DNA of 34,564 nt, taken from assembly GCA_003353855.1 (NCBI GenBank), contig PIVS01000008.1, forward strand, positions 1 through 34,564. Direction: 5' to 3'. The notes under the pieces are model-generated. The model was not told the DNA's origin. It ran no database searches and saw only the letters and a program-made list of their open reading frames with translations. The translations under genes and the position numbers were made by a program. Within the stretch, counting starts at the first letter, position 1; the number at the start of each line of letters is the position of its first letter. Below, in pieces: positions 22,904 to 30,814 of this stretch. Source of the DNA: Desulfobacteraceae bacterium. GTDB taxonomy: Bacteria; Desulfobacterota; Desulfobacteria; Desulfobacterales; Desulfobacteraceae.

Positions 22904-24472
22904 TTATTTCATAACCTTTTTTAAATCCGATAGTTCATTGTTGAATAAATGAAATATTCTGTATGTATATGAGTTCTCTTTGTTTTCTATCCAGTTTAAA
23001 ATAGAAGAAATAGATTTGTTCTGTTTTTCTATTATTTTTTTAAAAGCGCGGATTTCATTGTCTCTGGTATCTATTCGAATGTTCTGTTTTTCTATTATTT
23101 TTTTAAAAGCGCGGATTTCATTGTCTCTGGTATCTATTCGAATATTCTGTTTTTCTATTGTTTTTTTAAAAGCGCGGATTTCATTGACTCTGGTATCTAT
23201 TCGAATGTTCTGTTTTTCTATTATTTTTTTAAAAGCGCGGATTTCATTGACTCTGGTATCTATTCGAATGTTCTCTTTTTCTATTATTTTTTTAAAAGCG
23301 CGGATTTCATTGACTCTGGTATCTATTCGAATGTTCTGTTTTTCTATTGTTTTTTTAAAAGCGCGGATTTCATTGTCTCTGGTATCTATTCGAATATTCT
23401 GTTTTTCTATTATTTTTTTAAAAGCGCGGATTTCATTGTCTCTGGTATCTATTCGAATATTCTTTTTTTCTATCATGTGCTTCATTCCCAGACCCAAAAA
23501 CTTTTTACTCAGCACCAATCTTTTTAAAAATGTCAATATTCTCTTATGGTTATCTTGATAATCTATAGTTCCAGAACCTTGCGGATCAGGAACAAAAACC
23601 GACTCAACAGTTTCATTAATCGAAATCTTGCAATACCCATTAAGTGACATTATTTTTTCCAATGAGTATGCATTAAAGTTATACATATGTGCATGAGTCA
23701 GATATTCTAAAAAATCAAAATTATATGTTGAAACAGTATTATTTCTTTCAATACCAGGAACTTCGATATAAAGTATCCCTCTGTTTTTGAGCAACGTTTT
23801 GATTTTTGAAAGCTCTGCCTCTAAATCTATAAAATGTTCAAAAACATGACTCAGAATAATTAAATCAAAAGTATCAGTCATATTTGCAATCGTATCTAAG
23901 TCGCCATGTATGACGTTAACCCCATTTTTTTCACAGAGAGATAAACAGTCATGACTGTATTCAGTCCCCAATTCATCAATCTCAATGTTATGTAGTAACG
24001 CTTCGTTTTTAAATTCACGCAATACACTGCCAGTACCTGCTCCAATTTCTAGAATCGTCCATTTCTTTTTTTTAGGCAAACTGTGATTGACAATTTCGAA
24101 TATTTTTTTTCCTTGTCCAACCTGAAAAAGGGCTTGTAATCCATCTAACCTTTCTTTCCCGTAATTTAAAGGGTGATAAAAGTTTTCATAATAGTAAGGC
24201 AGTGACTCCTGTTTAATACGAGGATTAGTCAGAACAAGCCCACAATTTTTACAAATCAAACTTCCGAAAGGCAAGCCATAACGATCAATCTTTGTTAATT
24301 GTTCTAAATTAGTACTTCCGCATTTACAGACCGATATTTTTTCAATTTTAATCTTATCTTCATCAAGCTCCCGAATGAGTAAATCCTTGTGTTTTTTCGC
24401 AATATCATTCAGTTTGCGAGGTGTGACATCATCACGTAGCAATTCATCTCGATAGTGACTAAGAGAGTTCAT
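22904..24472 (-). CDS. Zinc-ribbon SAM methyltransferase with tandem-repeat coiled coil (WbdD-like ruler?)
   Basis: This 522-residue protein has three parts. Residues 45-85 hold a Cys4 zinc ribbon (CKCGS and LICKNCGLVLTNPR). Residues 130-300 form a class I methyltransferase with SAM motif TILEIGAGTGS and LSHVFEHF. Residues 340-486 are seven tandem copies of a 21-residue unit (RIDTRDNEIRAFKKIIEKQN + I). A 36-residue tail with the amphipathic YRIFHLFNNELSDLKKVMK follows. Ile at unit positions 2, 9 and 16 falls every seven residues, so each unit is exactly three heptads. It overlaps wzt by 14 nt. In E. coli O9a, WbdD methylates the chain end and its coiled coil sets chain length; the layout here is similar, but I see no kinase domain. 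Confidence 0.88.
   Translation of the reverse strand: MNSLSHYRDELLRDDVTPRKLNDIAKKHKDLLIRELDEDKIKIEKISVCKCGSTNLEQLTKIDRYGLPFGSLICKNCGLVLTNPRIKQESLPYYYENFYHPLNYGKERLDGLQALFQVGQGKKIFEIVNHSLPKKKKWTILEIGAGTGSVLREFKNEALLHNIEIDELGTEYSHDCLSLCEKNGVNVIHGDLDTIANMTDTFDLIILSHVFEHFIDLEAELSKIKTLLKNRGILYIEVPGIERNNTVSTYNFDFLEYLTHAHMYNFNAYSLEKIMSLNGYCKISINETVESVFVPDPQGSGTIDYQDNHKRILTFLKRLVLSKKFLGLGMKHMIEKKNIRIDTRDNEIRAFKKIIEKQNIRIDTRDNEIRAFKKTIEKQNIRIDTRVNEIRAFKKIIEKENIRIDTRVNEIRAFKKIIEKQNIRIDTRVNEIRAFKKTIEKQNIRIDTRDNEIRAFKKIIEKQNIRIDTRDNEIRAFKKIIEKQNKSISSILNWIENKENSYTYRIFHLFNNELSDLKKVMK
23015..23455 (-). repeat. Seven tandem 63-bp repeats inside the methyltransferase gene
   Basis: Seven units of exactly 63 bp (441 bp) encode residues 340-486. 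Units differ at only a few sites: Asp/Val at unit position 6, Ile/Thr at 15, one Gln/Glu at 19, plus scattered silent AAC/AAT changes and the last residue. Near-identity even at silent positions points to recent expansion or gene-conversion homogenisation. Each unit contains a run of seven A on the coding strand (TTTTAAAAAAAT). There are no spacers, so it is not a CRISPR array. The copy number is likely to vary between strains. Confidence 0.95.
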
Positions 24473-26507
24473 ATCTTTTCATTCCATCTTTTGGCATAAC
24501 GATCAGGTCACACCATCCACGCCTATTTTTATTATGCTTTTGTAAGTATTCTACAAACCTATCAATATCTGATAGGTTGAGCCTGTTCTTAAACAGGTAC
24601 TTAATTGAATCTCCAATAAATCTTGGCCTCAGTGGTAATTCCGCCACAGCAAAGTTTTCTATGAGAAACTGTAAAAAATCTAAAGGATTTGTTCCTTGGG
24701 ATTTTAACCAGTGCGGAGCGAATTCTGTTTTTATAAACCAGTTGGAATTCGAGCTTAAAAATTTTAGTCCGCCTTCAAAAACTTGCTTCTCATATCCCTG
24801 TGTGTCAATCTTAATAAAATAGAACTCACAGTTAGCATCGGCTAATAATTTATCCAGAGTTACAGTAGTTGCTTGGATAATTTTCCACCCCTCATTCTCT
24901 CCAAGGACTCTATTATCTTGACTTCCTAGTGGATTTAACGCAAAATTTCGATCTAAATCAGGTTTCTCAGCACAGATAGCATTAATTATTTCATACTCGT
25001 TAATTTTATTTTGTTGAATATTCATCGCTATATATTCACATAATGATGGACATGGTTCTACTAAAGTTAAATGTGCATTAGGAAACTTTTTTTTAAAGAC
25101 AATCCCCGTATATCCATAATTTGCGCCGATATCAATTATTGCATCTGGATTAAATCGCTTTTTTATATCGTTATATAAAGTGTTATTAAGCTCTTCGTAA
25201 GAAGATTTTCCATCATACATTTTCCCACCAGAATCATTGCTGTCAATGGTGAGCTTGACATCGTCGAACATGTAAGTCTTATCAGATTTAATAGACTTCC
25301 CTTCCCAAGCATGCTTCAATGTCACATATCCAAAAAAACGGCTATTGTTATTTATAACATCTAAATGCTTTGTGCATCCTCGGTAAAGACATTCAGCACC
25401 ATCATTTATTGCCACCACAGTATTATAAGTTTCTGGATTCAGTATGTTTGTATGTTTAAAAAGAATCTCATAACGATTATCAGCCAAAGGAATCAGTTTA
25501 ACCTTGTCTATATCTGTTGCAATACCTGAAATATATTCTTCCTTGCTGTTCCAGATTGGCAATCCAACAATCAAATTTTTAGGTGAATACGATAGTTGAA
25601 AAGAGATTGAGAGGGCAATATCATCTCCAGTATGGCTTTGAGTGATCCTTTTTCCTGAATTGTTTATCCAAAAATGTGATATATTGCTGACTACATTTTT
25701 ATTATGAAAAAGGTTTCCATAAAAAGGTGTCGATGGTTTATGACTCAATTGATTGACACCCCGTTGCTTTTTTTTCAGCTCTCCTTGCTCTAAATATAAC
25801 TTAATCGCATCATCCGGAATTCCATCATACACAATACTGCCCTTATTAAGCACAAGAGCTCTGTCACAAAATAGTCTGACACTGTTCATAGAATGCGAAA
25901 CAAACACAACCGACATTGATTTTCGCATAGATTTTATTTTAGACAAACATTTTTGTTGAAAAACAAAATCACCGACAGCAAGAACTTCATCTAAAAGCAA
26001 AATATCAGGTTCAATCGACGTTACAATGCCAAACCCTAAACGAGATTTCATACCACTACTGTATGTTTTGACTGGTTGATTGATAAAATTATTTAACTCA
26101 GCAAACTCAATAACCTTCTCAGTTCTTTTTCTAATTTCATTGCCTTTATAGCCATTTATTTTTAGGTTCAGCCTAATGTTTTCCATTCCAGTAAGCTCAG
26201 CCTTGAGTCCTGATGTCACTTCTAAGATAGCTGCAATCCTTCCTTTTGTATTTACGCTGCCACGTGTTGGCGTTAATACTCCAGCAATAATCTTTAGAAG
26301 GGTCGATTTACCATCACCATTACGCCCAATTATCCCTAACGCCTCTCCTTTCTTTAGAGTTAAGGATGCATTAGAAAGAGCCTTGAATTCTTTATGATAT
26401 TTTTTTTTGAACGGGCTAAATACTTCCTTGACCCTATCTGTATTTTTTTTGTATAATTTGTATATCTTTGTGATATGCTTGGCTTCGACAACGACACTTT
26501 TACTCAT
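24459..26507 (-). CDS. wzt: Wzt ABC-transporter ATPase fused to an FkbM methyltransferase
   Basis: This 682-residue protein has three domains. Residues 1-245 are an ABC ATPase: Walker A GRNGDGKST (61-69; the second variable residue is Asp rather than the usual Ala), signature YSSGMKSRLGFG, Walker B DILLLDEVLAVGD, and H-loop His205. Residues 260-405 resemble the Wzt C-terminal carbohydrate-binding beta-sandwich that recognises the finished chain end. Residues 430-680 are an FkbM-type methyltransferase: AIIDIGANYGYTGIVF (SAM loop 456-471), TLVEPCPSL and FYFIKIDTQGYEKQV (563-577). Ordinary Wzt proteins have about 400-450 residues and stop after the second domain. It starts 1 nt into the wzm stop and overlaps the next methyltransferase by 14 nt. 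Confidence 0.93.
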   Translation of the reverse strand: MSKSVVVEAKHITKIYKLYKKNTDRVKEVFSPFKKKYHKEFKALSNASLTLKKGEALGIIGRNGDGKSTLLKIIAGVLTPTRGSVNTKGRIAAILEVTSGLKAELTGMENIRLNLKINGYKGNEIRKRTEKVIEFAELNNFINQPVKTYSSGMKSRLGFGIVTSIEPDILLLDEVLAVGDFVFQQKCLSKIKSMRKSMSVVFVSHSMNSVRLFCDRALVLNKGSIVYDGIPDDAIKLYLEQGELKKKQRGVNQLSHKPSTPFYGNLFHNKNVVSNISHFWINNSGKRITQSHTGDDIALSISFQLSYSPKNLIVGLPIWNSKEEYISGIATDIDKVKLIPLADNRYEILFKHTNILNPETYNTVVAINDGAECLYRGCTKHLDVINNNSRFFGYVTLKHAWEGKSIKSDKTYMFDDVKLTIDSNDSGGKMYDGKSSYEELNNTLYNDIKKRFNPDAIIDIGANYGYTGIVFKKKFPNAHLTLVEPCPSLCEYIAMNIQQNKINEYEIINAICAEKPDLDRNFALNPLGSQDNRVLGENEGWKIIQATTVTLDKLLADANCEFYFIKIDTQGYEKQVFEGGLKFLSSNSNWFIKTEFAPHWLKSQGTNPLDFLQFLIENFAVAELPLRPRFIGDSIKYLFKNRLNLSDIDRFVEYLQKHNKNRRGWCDLIVMPKDGMKRYELS

Positions 26508-27319
26508 TACAATACATCCCCGAAATGCGGTTTCAGACGCTTAAACGTAATGGCACCCACTAATAAAATAAAGACTGTAATTCCTAAAAAATAAAAGGCT
26601 TGCATGGGTTCCTCCCAAAACCATCTTTTATATAAAAAAGTATTACGATATCCTTCAATAATATATACCATTGGGTTTAACCGCATTAAATGCATATACT
26701 TCTCAGGCACTTTTTCTATTGACCAAAAGATGGGGGTAACCCAAAAGCCTAACTGCAAAATTACACCGATTAATTGAGCCATATCTTTGATAAAAACTCT
26801 TAAAGGAGACAACAACCAACCTGTGCCTATAAGTAAGATAGAAATCAAAAATAAATAGAAAGGTAGTTGTAGCCAGTAAATGTTGGGATAATAACCATGA
26901 GCGATGAGTATTACAAAATAAATCATCAAAAAAATGAAATGCAAAAACAATGTGGAACTAACCTTCACTATCGGAAGAATACTTACTCTAAACGCCACTT
27001 TTTTCACCAAGTAGCTATTACTAATTACAGAATTCATTCCGCCAAGAACAGCTTCAGAAAAGAAAAACCAGGGGATATATCCTCCCATTAAATATAGAAT
27101 AAAAGGAATGCCATTTGTTTCAACACGCTTAAACCCTACTGAGAACACGAAGTACACAGTAATGATAAAAATCAATGGGCGTAAAACCGCCCATACCAAT
27201 CCCAGGTAAGAACCTAGATATTGGCTTTTAAAGTCATCATATGCAAGGGTAAAAAGTAAACTTCTATTTTGATAAATATGCTTGATAAATCTTAAGAATT
27301 CTTTTGCAATTCGGAACAA
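26507..27319 (-). CDS. wzm: Wzm ABC-2-type polysaccharide export permease
   Basis: This 270-residue inner-membrane protein has six hydrophobic segments and the family's N-terminal amphipathic region (LFTLAYDDFKSQYLGSYLGL, then VWAVLRPL). The conserved C-terminal block FWVTPIFWSIEKVPEKYMHL and LNPMVYIIEGYRN is typical of O-antigen exporters. With Wzt it moves a completed undecaprenyl-linked polysaccharide to the periplasm. The start is TTG at 27319, chosen because AGGAG sits 6 nt upstream and no ATG is near. It heads the minus-strand operon, so the promoter should lie in 27320-27500. Confidence 0.93.
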   Translation of the reverse strand: MFRIAKEFLRFIKHIYQNRSLLFTLAYDDFKSQYLGSYLGLVWAVLRPLIFIITVYFVFSVGFKRVETNGIPFILYLMGGYIPWFFFSEAVLGGMNSVISNSYLVKKVAFRVSILPIVKVSSTLFLHFIFLMIYFVILIAHGYYPNIYWLQLPFYLFLISILLIGTGWLLSPLRVFIKDMAQLIGVILQLGFWVTPIFWSIEKVPEKYMHLMRLNPMVYIIEGYRNTFLYKRWFWEEPMQAFYFLGITVFILLVGAITFKRLKPHFGDVL

Positions 27320-27536
27320 CGTTATCTCCTAAAAAATTAATATTGCACACATGCAAAGGGTTTTGTCTCCGCAATGTTTTTGAAGGTGATTGACTCTTAA
27401 GCAGTTCCCTGTGTAAGAGATGAGATCGCGTGACAGAACACCTCCATCCTTCGAAACAAAAACTGTATCTAACACCTTTGAAAATGATCGTCAACCCAAA
27501 TCCACTGCCCCAAATCCACCGCCTATTTTTTTATAC

Positions 27537-27570
27537 ACCCCTCCAAAGCTAAATCAGGGGTTTTTTTTTT
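27537..27570 (+). terminator. Probable rho-independent terminator (plus strand)
   Basis: A 6-bp stem ACCCCT/AGGGGT (27537-27542 with 27556-27561) encloses a 13-nt loop and runs straight into ten T. It would stop plus-strand transcripts entering the back of the wzm operon. No intact plus-strand gene feeds it. It may belong to the degraded insertion sequence, or shield the operon from antisense reading. Confidence 0.5.
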
Positions 27571-27703
27571 AAGATCGTGGGCATAGTTCGACGGAAATGA
27601 GCTTACCGAGGCCCAAACACTTGTGAGTGCCAATTTTTGGGTGCAACTATCCTTTGGCGTCAGATATATACTTAAATTCTGGGCGTGTATCTTGGTCATA
27701 AGT

Positions 27704-28202
27704 TTATCCAGAAGGAGCCCAAGTTCCCTGTAACATCGCAATTCGGTTACGTGCCGCAATCAGTGTGTTAAAAGACAGGTGGCCTTTAGACAAATGCAAA
27801 AATAGACCACAGGAACCTTTGATGATCCTACCCGGGATGTTGATTATTGAAAATCTGATCCTCTTCATCAGTTTGTTTGCCATGGATAGGTTCTAAGGCT
27901 AACTTTTTCACCATTGTATTCAAATTTAAGGCTATGATTATTATTTACTACCACGCAGCATTCTCGCCAAAACCTGCGGAAGGAAGACTCCCTCCGGCCA
28001 AATCAATTTTCATAACCGCATGGACTTTCTTGCTTTTACCGCACCTTGCATGAAGCCTGTGAATGAGGTCTCTCCCCTTCATATTAACCGCTTTTATATT
28101 GGGGAATATGCCAAAAACCTTATGTTTTTTCGATTCTATCTGCATTGTAGGGAAAGGAAGAGGTAATTGGGGATCTTTTATATTGGGCAACCACTTTGGC
28201 AA
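27704..28202 (-). mobile_element. IS1380-family transposase remnant
   Basis: Minus-strand translations give the C-terminal third of an IS1380-type transposase, broken over several frames. The first piece (28202-27948) has MKGRDLIHRLHARCGKSKKV, then HAVMKIDLAGGSLP and GENAAW, matching the family's ELI-x-W/H-x-x-R-CG-K-x-E-x-x-H-x-x-MK region. After stops and a shift, further pieces read MANKLMKRIRFSIINIPGRI, IKGSCGLFLHLSKGH and NTLIAARNRIAMLQGT, ending near 27704. The N-terminal catalytic part is missing. Possible end repeats (CCCCAAATCCACC near 27509; its near-reverse complement GGTGGATTGGGG near 28389) are weak. The element is dead. Identification is by recall of the motif pattern. Confidence 0.65.
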
Positions 28203-28633
28203 GATCAGGGTAAACTGGCAAACCGGTCAGTGCTGTCATGCCGGAGTTTTTTTTCTTCTTCGTACTTGAACGGGAATACGCTTTGTGTCATAGTATGTTT
28301 AACCTCGTTGATGATAGTTTTTTGGTCGCACAAATATTCTATCTGCTTGAGTAATCAAGTACAACGGGTTTTTTTGTTTTTTTTGATGGTGGATTGGGGT
28401 AAAATTTTAACTGGAAAATTAAAGAGTGGATCTGTCCATTTTTTGTATTTTGAAAAACGTGACGTAACTCTAAAACCAGATTTTTGGGAAGGATCAATAA
28501 AGCTTTTGACAAAAATATTAGGCTTGATCTGAAATGAAAAATTTATAAAATGTTAAAAGCACATGGTTTTTTAAAACAGATTATTAAAGGTCTTTGGTTG
28601 TAACCGAAAGGGCGGAGCTATATCAAAAAAATA
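28203..28633. other. Intergenic region without a convincing gene
   Basis: About 430 bp lie upstream of the plus-strand polysaccharide genes. The ORF at 28167-28532 (+) has no family resemblance, partly overlaps the transposase remnant and is rejected. The region holds a perfect hairpin CTTGA-gtaa-TCAAG (28346-28359), poly-T tracts, and an imperfect inverted repeat CTTTGGTT-gt-AACCGAAAG (28592-28610) just before GGCGGAGCT. The promoter of the right-hand operon is expected here, but I could not assign clear -35/-10 boxes. Confidence 0.4.
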
Positions 28634-29761
28634 ATGAAGAGGGCTTTGAAAAGCCCCTTGCAAATCACCCATATTTTTAAAACCTATTTCCCTAATACTC
28701 ATGGTGGGTTGGAAGAGGCCATCCGGCAGATAGCAAGAGCTTCTGTAGAAGAAGGAATTAGTGTTTCAGTTGTTTCTTTATCAAAAAAAGCAAAAGAAGA
28801 AATTCATGAAGGGGTTAAAACACAATCTTTTTATGCAAATTTTGAAATATTATCTAATCCGTTCAGCTGGTCTCTGTTAAAGCATTTCCGTACGATTATA
28901 AAAAATTCAGATATTATCCATTTGCAATTCCCTTGGCCAACGGCGGAACTCCTAACTTTGCTTTTTAATGTTAAGAAACCAATTGTATTAACGTTTCATT
29001 GTGATATCCATAAAAATAAGATTTTAAAAAAACTTTACGAACCGTTTATTCATGCAGTTTTACGGAAAAGTAGTGTTATTGTTGTTACTAGTGAAAATCT
29101 AAAGAGAGCAACGCCTATTTTACAAGGGTATAGGCATAAGTGCCGGACTGTTAATCTGTGGCTCGATAAAGACAGGTTTGATGGTCTTTCGGAACCTGAC
29201 CAAGCAATAATTGATATGGTAAAAGAGATAGGTGTTTACGGGCTTTTTGTCGGTGTTTTGAGATGGTATAAGGGATTGAATATTTTGCTTGATGCTGCAA
29301 AAAATACGAAAGGAAATATAGTAATATTAGGTAACGGGTTGATGTTAGATGAATTAAAAAAACGCATTAAGGAAGAAAAAATTTCCAATGTATTTGTTTT
29401 GGGTTTTCAAAATGATAGTGCTTTGAAATATTTGTTAGAGAATTGTAGATTTACTGTTTTGCCATCAATTTCCCCTGCCGAGGCATTTGGCCAGGTCTTA
29501 CTGGAGTCTTGTTATTTTAAAAAACCTATGGTGACGACGGAGTTAGGCACGGGGACTAGTTTCGTTAATTTGAACGGGCAAACCGGATATGTGATACCGC
29601 GAAAGGATGTTTCATCACTGTTTGAAGCGATGAACAAGTTGTTTGTTTCGGAGGTTACCTGTGAAATGTTTGGACAAAATGCCTATAATCGGTTACAAGA
29701 ATATTTTACTCTCAACAAGCAAGCTAAAAAATATATTGAGATATATAAAAGTCTTTTGTAG
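28634..29761 (+). CDS. Glycosyltransferase family 4 (GT-B fold)
   Basis: A 375-residue retaining glycosyltransferase. The N-terminal half has ITHIFKTYFPNTHGGLEEAI (acceptor/membrane face) and IVLTFHCDIH. The C-terminal half has YGLFVGVLRWYKGLNILLDA, IVILGNGLM and SPAEAFGQVLLESCYFKKPM, where Glu pairs match the E-x7-E donor-binding motif. It resembles mannosyl- or glucosyltransferases acting early on a lipid-linked chain; the sugar is unknown. There is no strong Shine-Dalgarno, only GGCGGAG about 20 nt upstream. It is the first gene of the plus-strand operon. Confidence 0.9.
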   Translation: MKRALKSPLQITHIFKTYFPNTHGGLEEAIRQIARASVEEGISVSVVSLSKKAKEEIHEGVKTQSFYANFEILSNPFSWSLLKHFRTIIKNSDIIHLQFPWPTAELLTLLFNVKKPIVLTFHCDIHKNKILKKLYEPFIHAVLRKSSVIVVTSENLKRATPILQGYRHKCRTVNLWLDKDRFDGLSEPDQAIIDMVKEIGVYGLFVGVLRWYKGLNILLDAAKNTKGNIVILGNGLMLDELKKRIKEEKISNVFVLGFQNDSALKYLLENCRFTVLPSISPAEAFGQVLLESCYFKKPMVTTELGTGTSFVNLNGQTGYVIPRKDVSSLFEAMNKLFVSEVTCEMFGQNAYNRLQEYFTLNKQAKKYIEIYKSLL

Positions 29762-29851
29762 ACGTCGAGAATTTCGAATTTTAAAATTTCCAAAGAACAA
29801 AAATAACAATAGACAAAAACCTAACCGGACATTACTGAAAATAGATAAAAC

Positions 29852-30814
29852 ATGAAAACAATTTTAATTACAGGAGCCTCCGGGTTTATCGGAAGAGCAG
29901 TTGCTAAAACTCTATTAGCTGATAATACAATAATTGCTTTTGATAAAAAAATATCACCGGATAAGGCTAATGGTTATATTCCAATTGTTGGAGATATCAC
30001 GAATGAAAACATGTTGAAATCAGTTTGCAGCATTTATGTTCCTGATGTTGTTATTCATTGCGCAGGAATCGCACATCAGCCGATCATAAGCTCACTGAGC
30101 ATGGATGCGTATGACCATGTGAATCATGTTGCAACAATTAATTTGGTAGTTGCTGCCGTGAATGCAAACGCAAATGTCCATTTTATTTTTCTTTCTTCCA
30201 TTTCAGTGTATGGAGAAAATTATAATTTTAAAGAAGTAAATGAAGAGGACCCGTGCTGGCCCTACTCAGCATATAGCAGCAGTAAAGCAGATGCTGAACA
30301 TGGATTGAAAACTTTTTTTAAAAATAGTTTTATAAAGAAACTAGATGTATTACGACTGGCCCCGGTTTATGATTCTACATGGAGCCTGAATCTTGAAAAA
30401 AGGGTTTTTGGCCCTCAAAAATTTGTTTATTTGAGGTTTGGATCAGGGAACCAGAAAATGTCTGTGCTTGCAAGGCAGAATCTGGTTGATTTTATTTTAT
30501 TCAGAATTGAAAATAATTCAACGCGAAGATTTTGCAATGTTTTGAATGTTACAGATAAAAGGCCTTGCTCTTTTTATAAAATCATTAAGATTTTTAAGAA
30601 ATCTGAATACCAGCCTGACAGGATGGTCGTTAAGGTCCCTCTGTGGTTTGTTTGGCTGGCAACTCGGATCGCTGGTATTATTATAAAGGGCAAAGTAATG
30701 TTGATCCATTCATTTTATGATAAGCTTGCGAATGATTTGGTTTTTGATAATAAAAGGATGCTTAATACAGGGTTTGATCCTAAGCATACAATAAAGTCTG
30801 TTTTTGTTAAATAA
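29852..30814 (+). CDS. NAD-dependent epimerase/dehydratase (WbpV/Gne-like SDR)
   Basis: A 320-residue extended SDR. The Rossmann loop is ILITGASGFIGRAVAKTL, the conserved HCAGIAHQP segment follows, then FLSSISVYGE (catalytic Ser) and YSAYSSSKADAE (Tyr-x3-Lys). The C-terminal region with NVTDKRPCSFYKII is like UDP-N-acetylhexosamine 4-epimerases or 4-reductases that sit beside WbpL/WecA-type transferases. It likely makes the sugar donor that the following transferase loads on undecaprenyl phosphate. Its TAA overlaps the next ATG by 1 nt (TAATG). Confidence 0.88.
   Translation: MKTILITGASGFIGRAVAKTLLADNTIIAFDKKISPDKANGYIPIVGDITNENMLKSVCSIYVPDVVIHCAGIAHQPIISSLSMDAYDHVNHVATINLVVAAVNANANVHFIFLSSISVYGENYNFKEVNEEDPCWPYSAYSSSKADAEHGLKTFFKNSFIKKLDVLRLAPVYDSTWSLNLEKRVFGPQKFVYLRFGSGNQKMSVLARQNLVDFILFRIENNSTRRFCNVLNVTDKRPCSFYKIIKIFKKSEYQPDRMVVKVPLWFVWLATRIAGIIIKGKVMLIHSFYDKLANDLVFDNKRMLNTGFDPKHTIKSVFVK

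Noticed and set aside
23015-23455. Regular repeats as a CRISPR array
   Set aside because: The units are contiguous 63-bp coding repeats with no spacers and no cas genes nearby.
22980-23558. 192-residue plus-strand ORF with a repeated FCFSIIFLKARISL pattern
   Set aside because: It is the exact antisense of the tandem repeats in the methyltransferase gene; the periodicity keeps all frames open. No ribosome site or independent family match.
27264-27494. 76-residue minus-strand ORF
   Set aside because: Overlaps the start of wzm and its ribosome site in another frame; composition is not protein-like.
27523-27759. 78-residue minus-strand ORF
   Set aside because: Its first part is the wrong frame of the IS1380 transposase end (the NRIAMLQGTWAPS frame is the real one), and the rest covers the terminator hairpin.
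28167-28532. 121-residue plus-strand ORF before the GT4 gene
   Set aside because: No family resemblance; overlaps the antisense of the transposase remnant and is rich in Phe/Leu from poly-T tracts.
28609-28622. GGCGGAGCTAT as an RfaH ops/JUMPStart element
   Set aside because: It only partly resembles the ops core GGCGGTAGCGT, and lies too close to the first gene; no second element seen.
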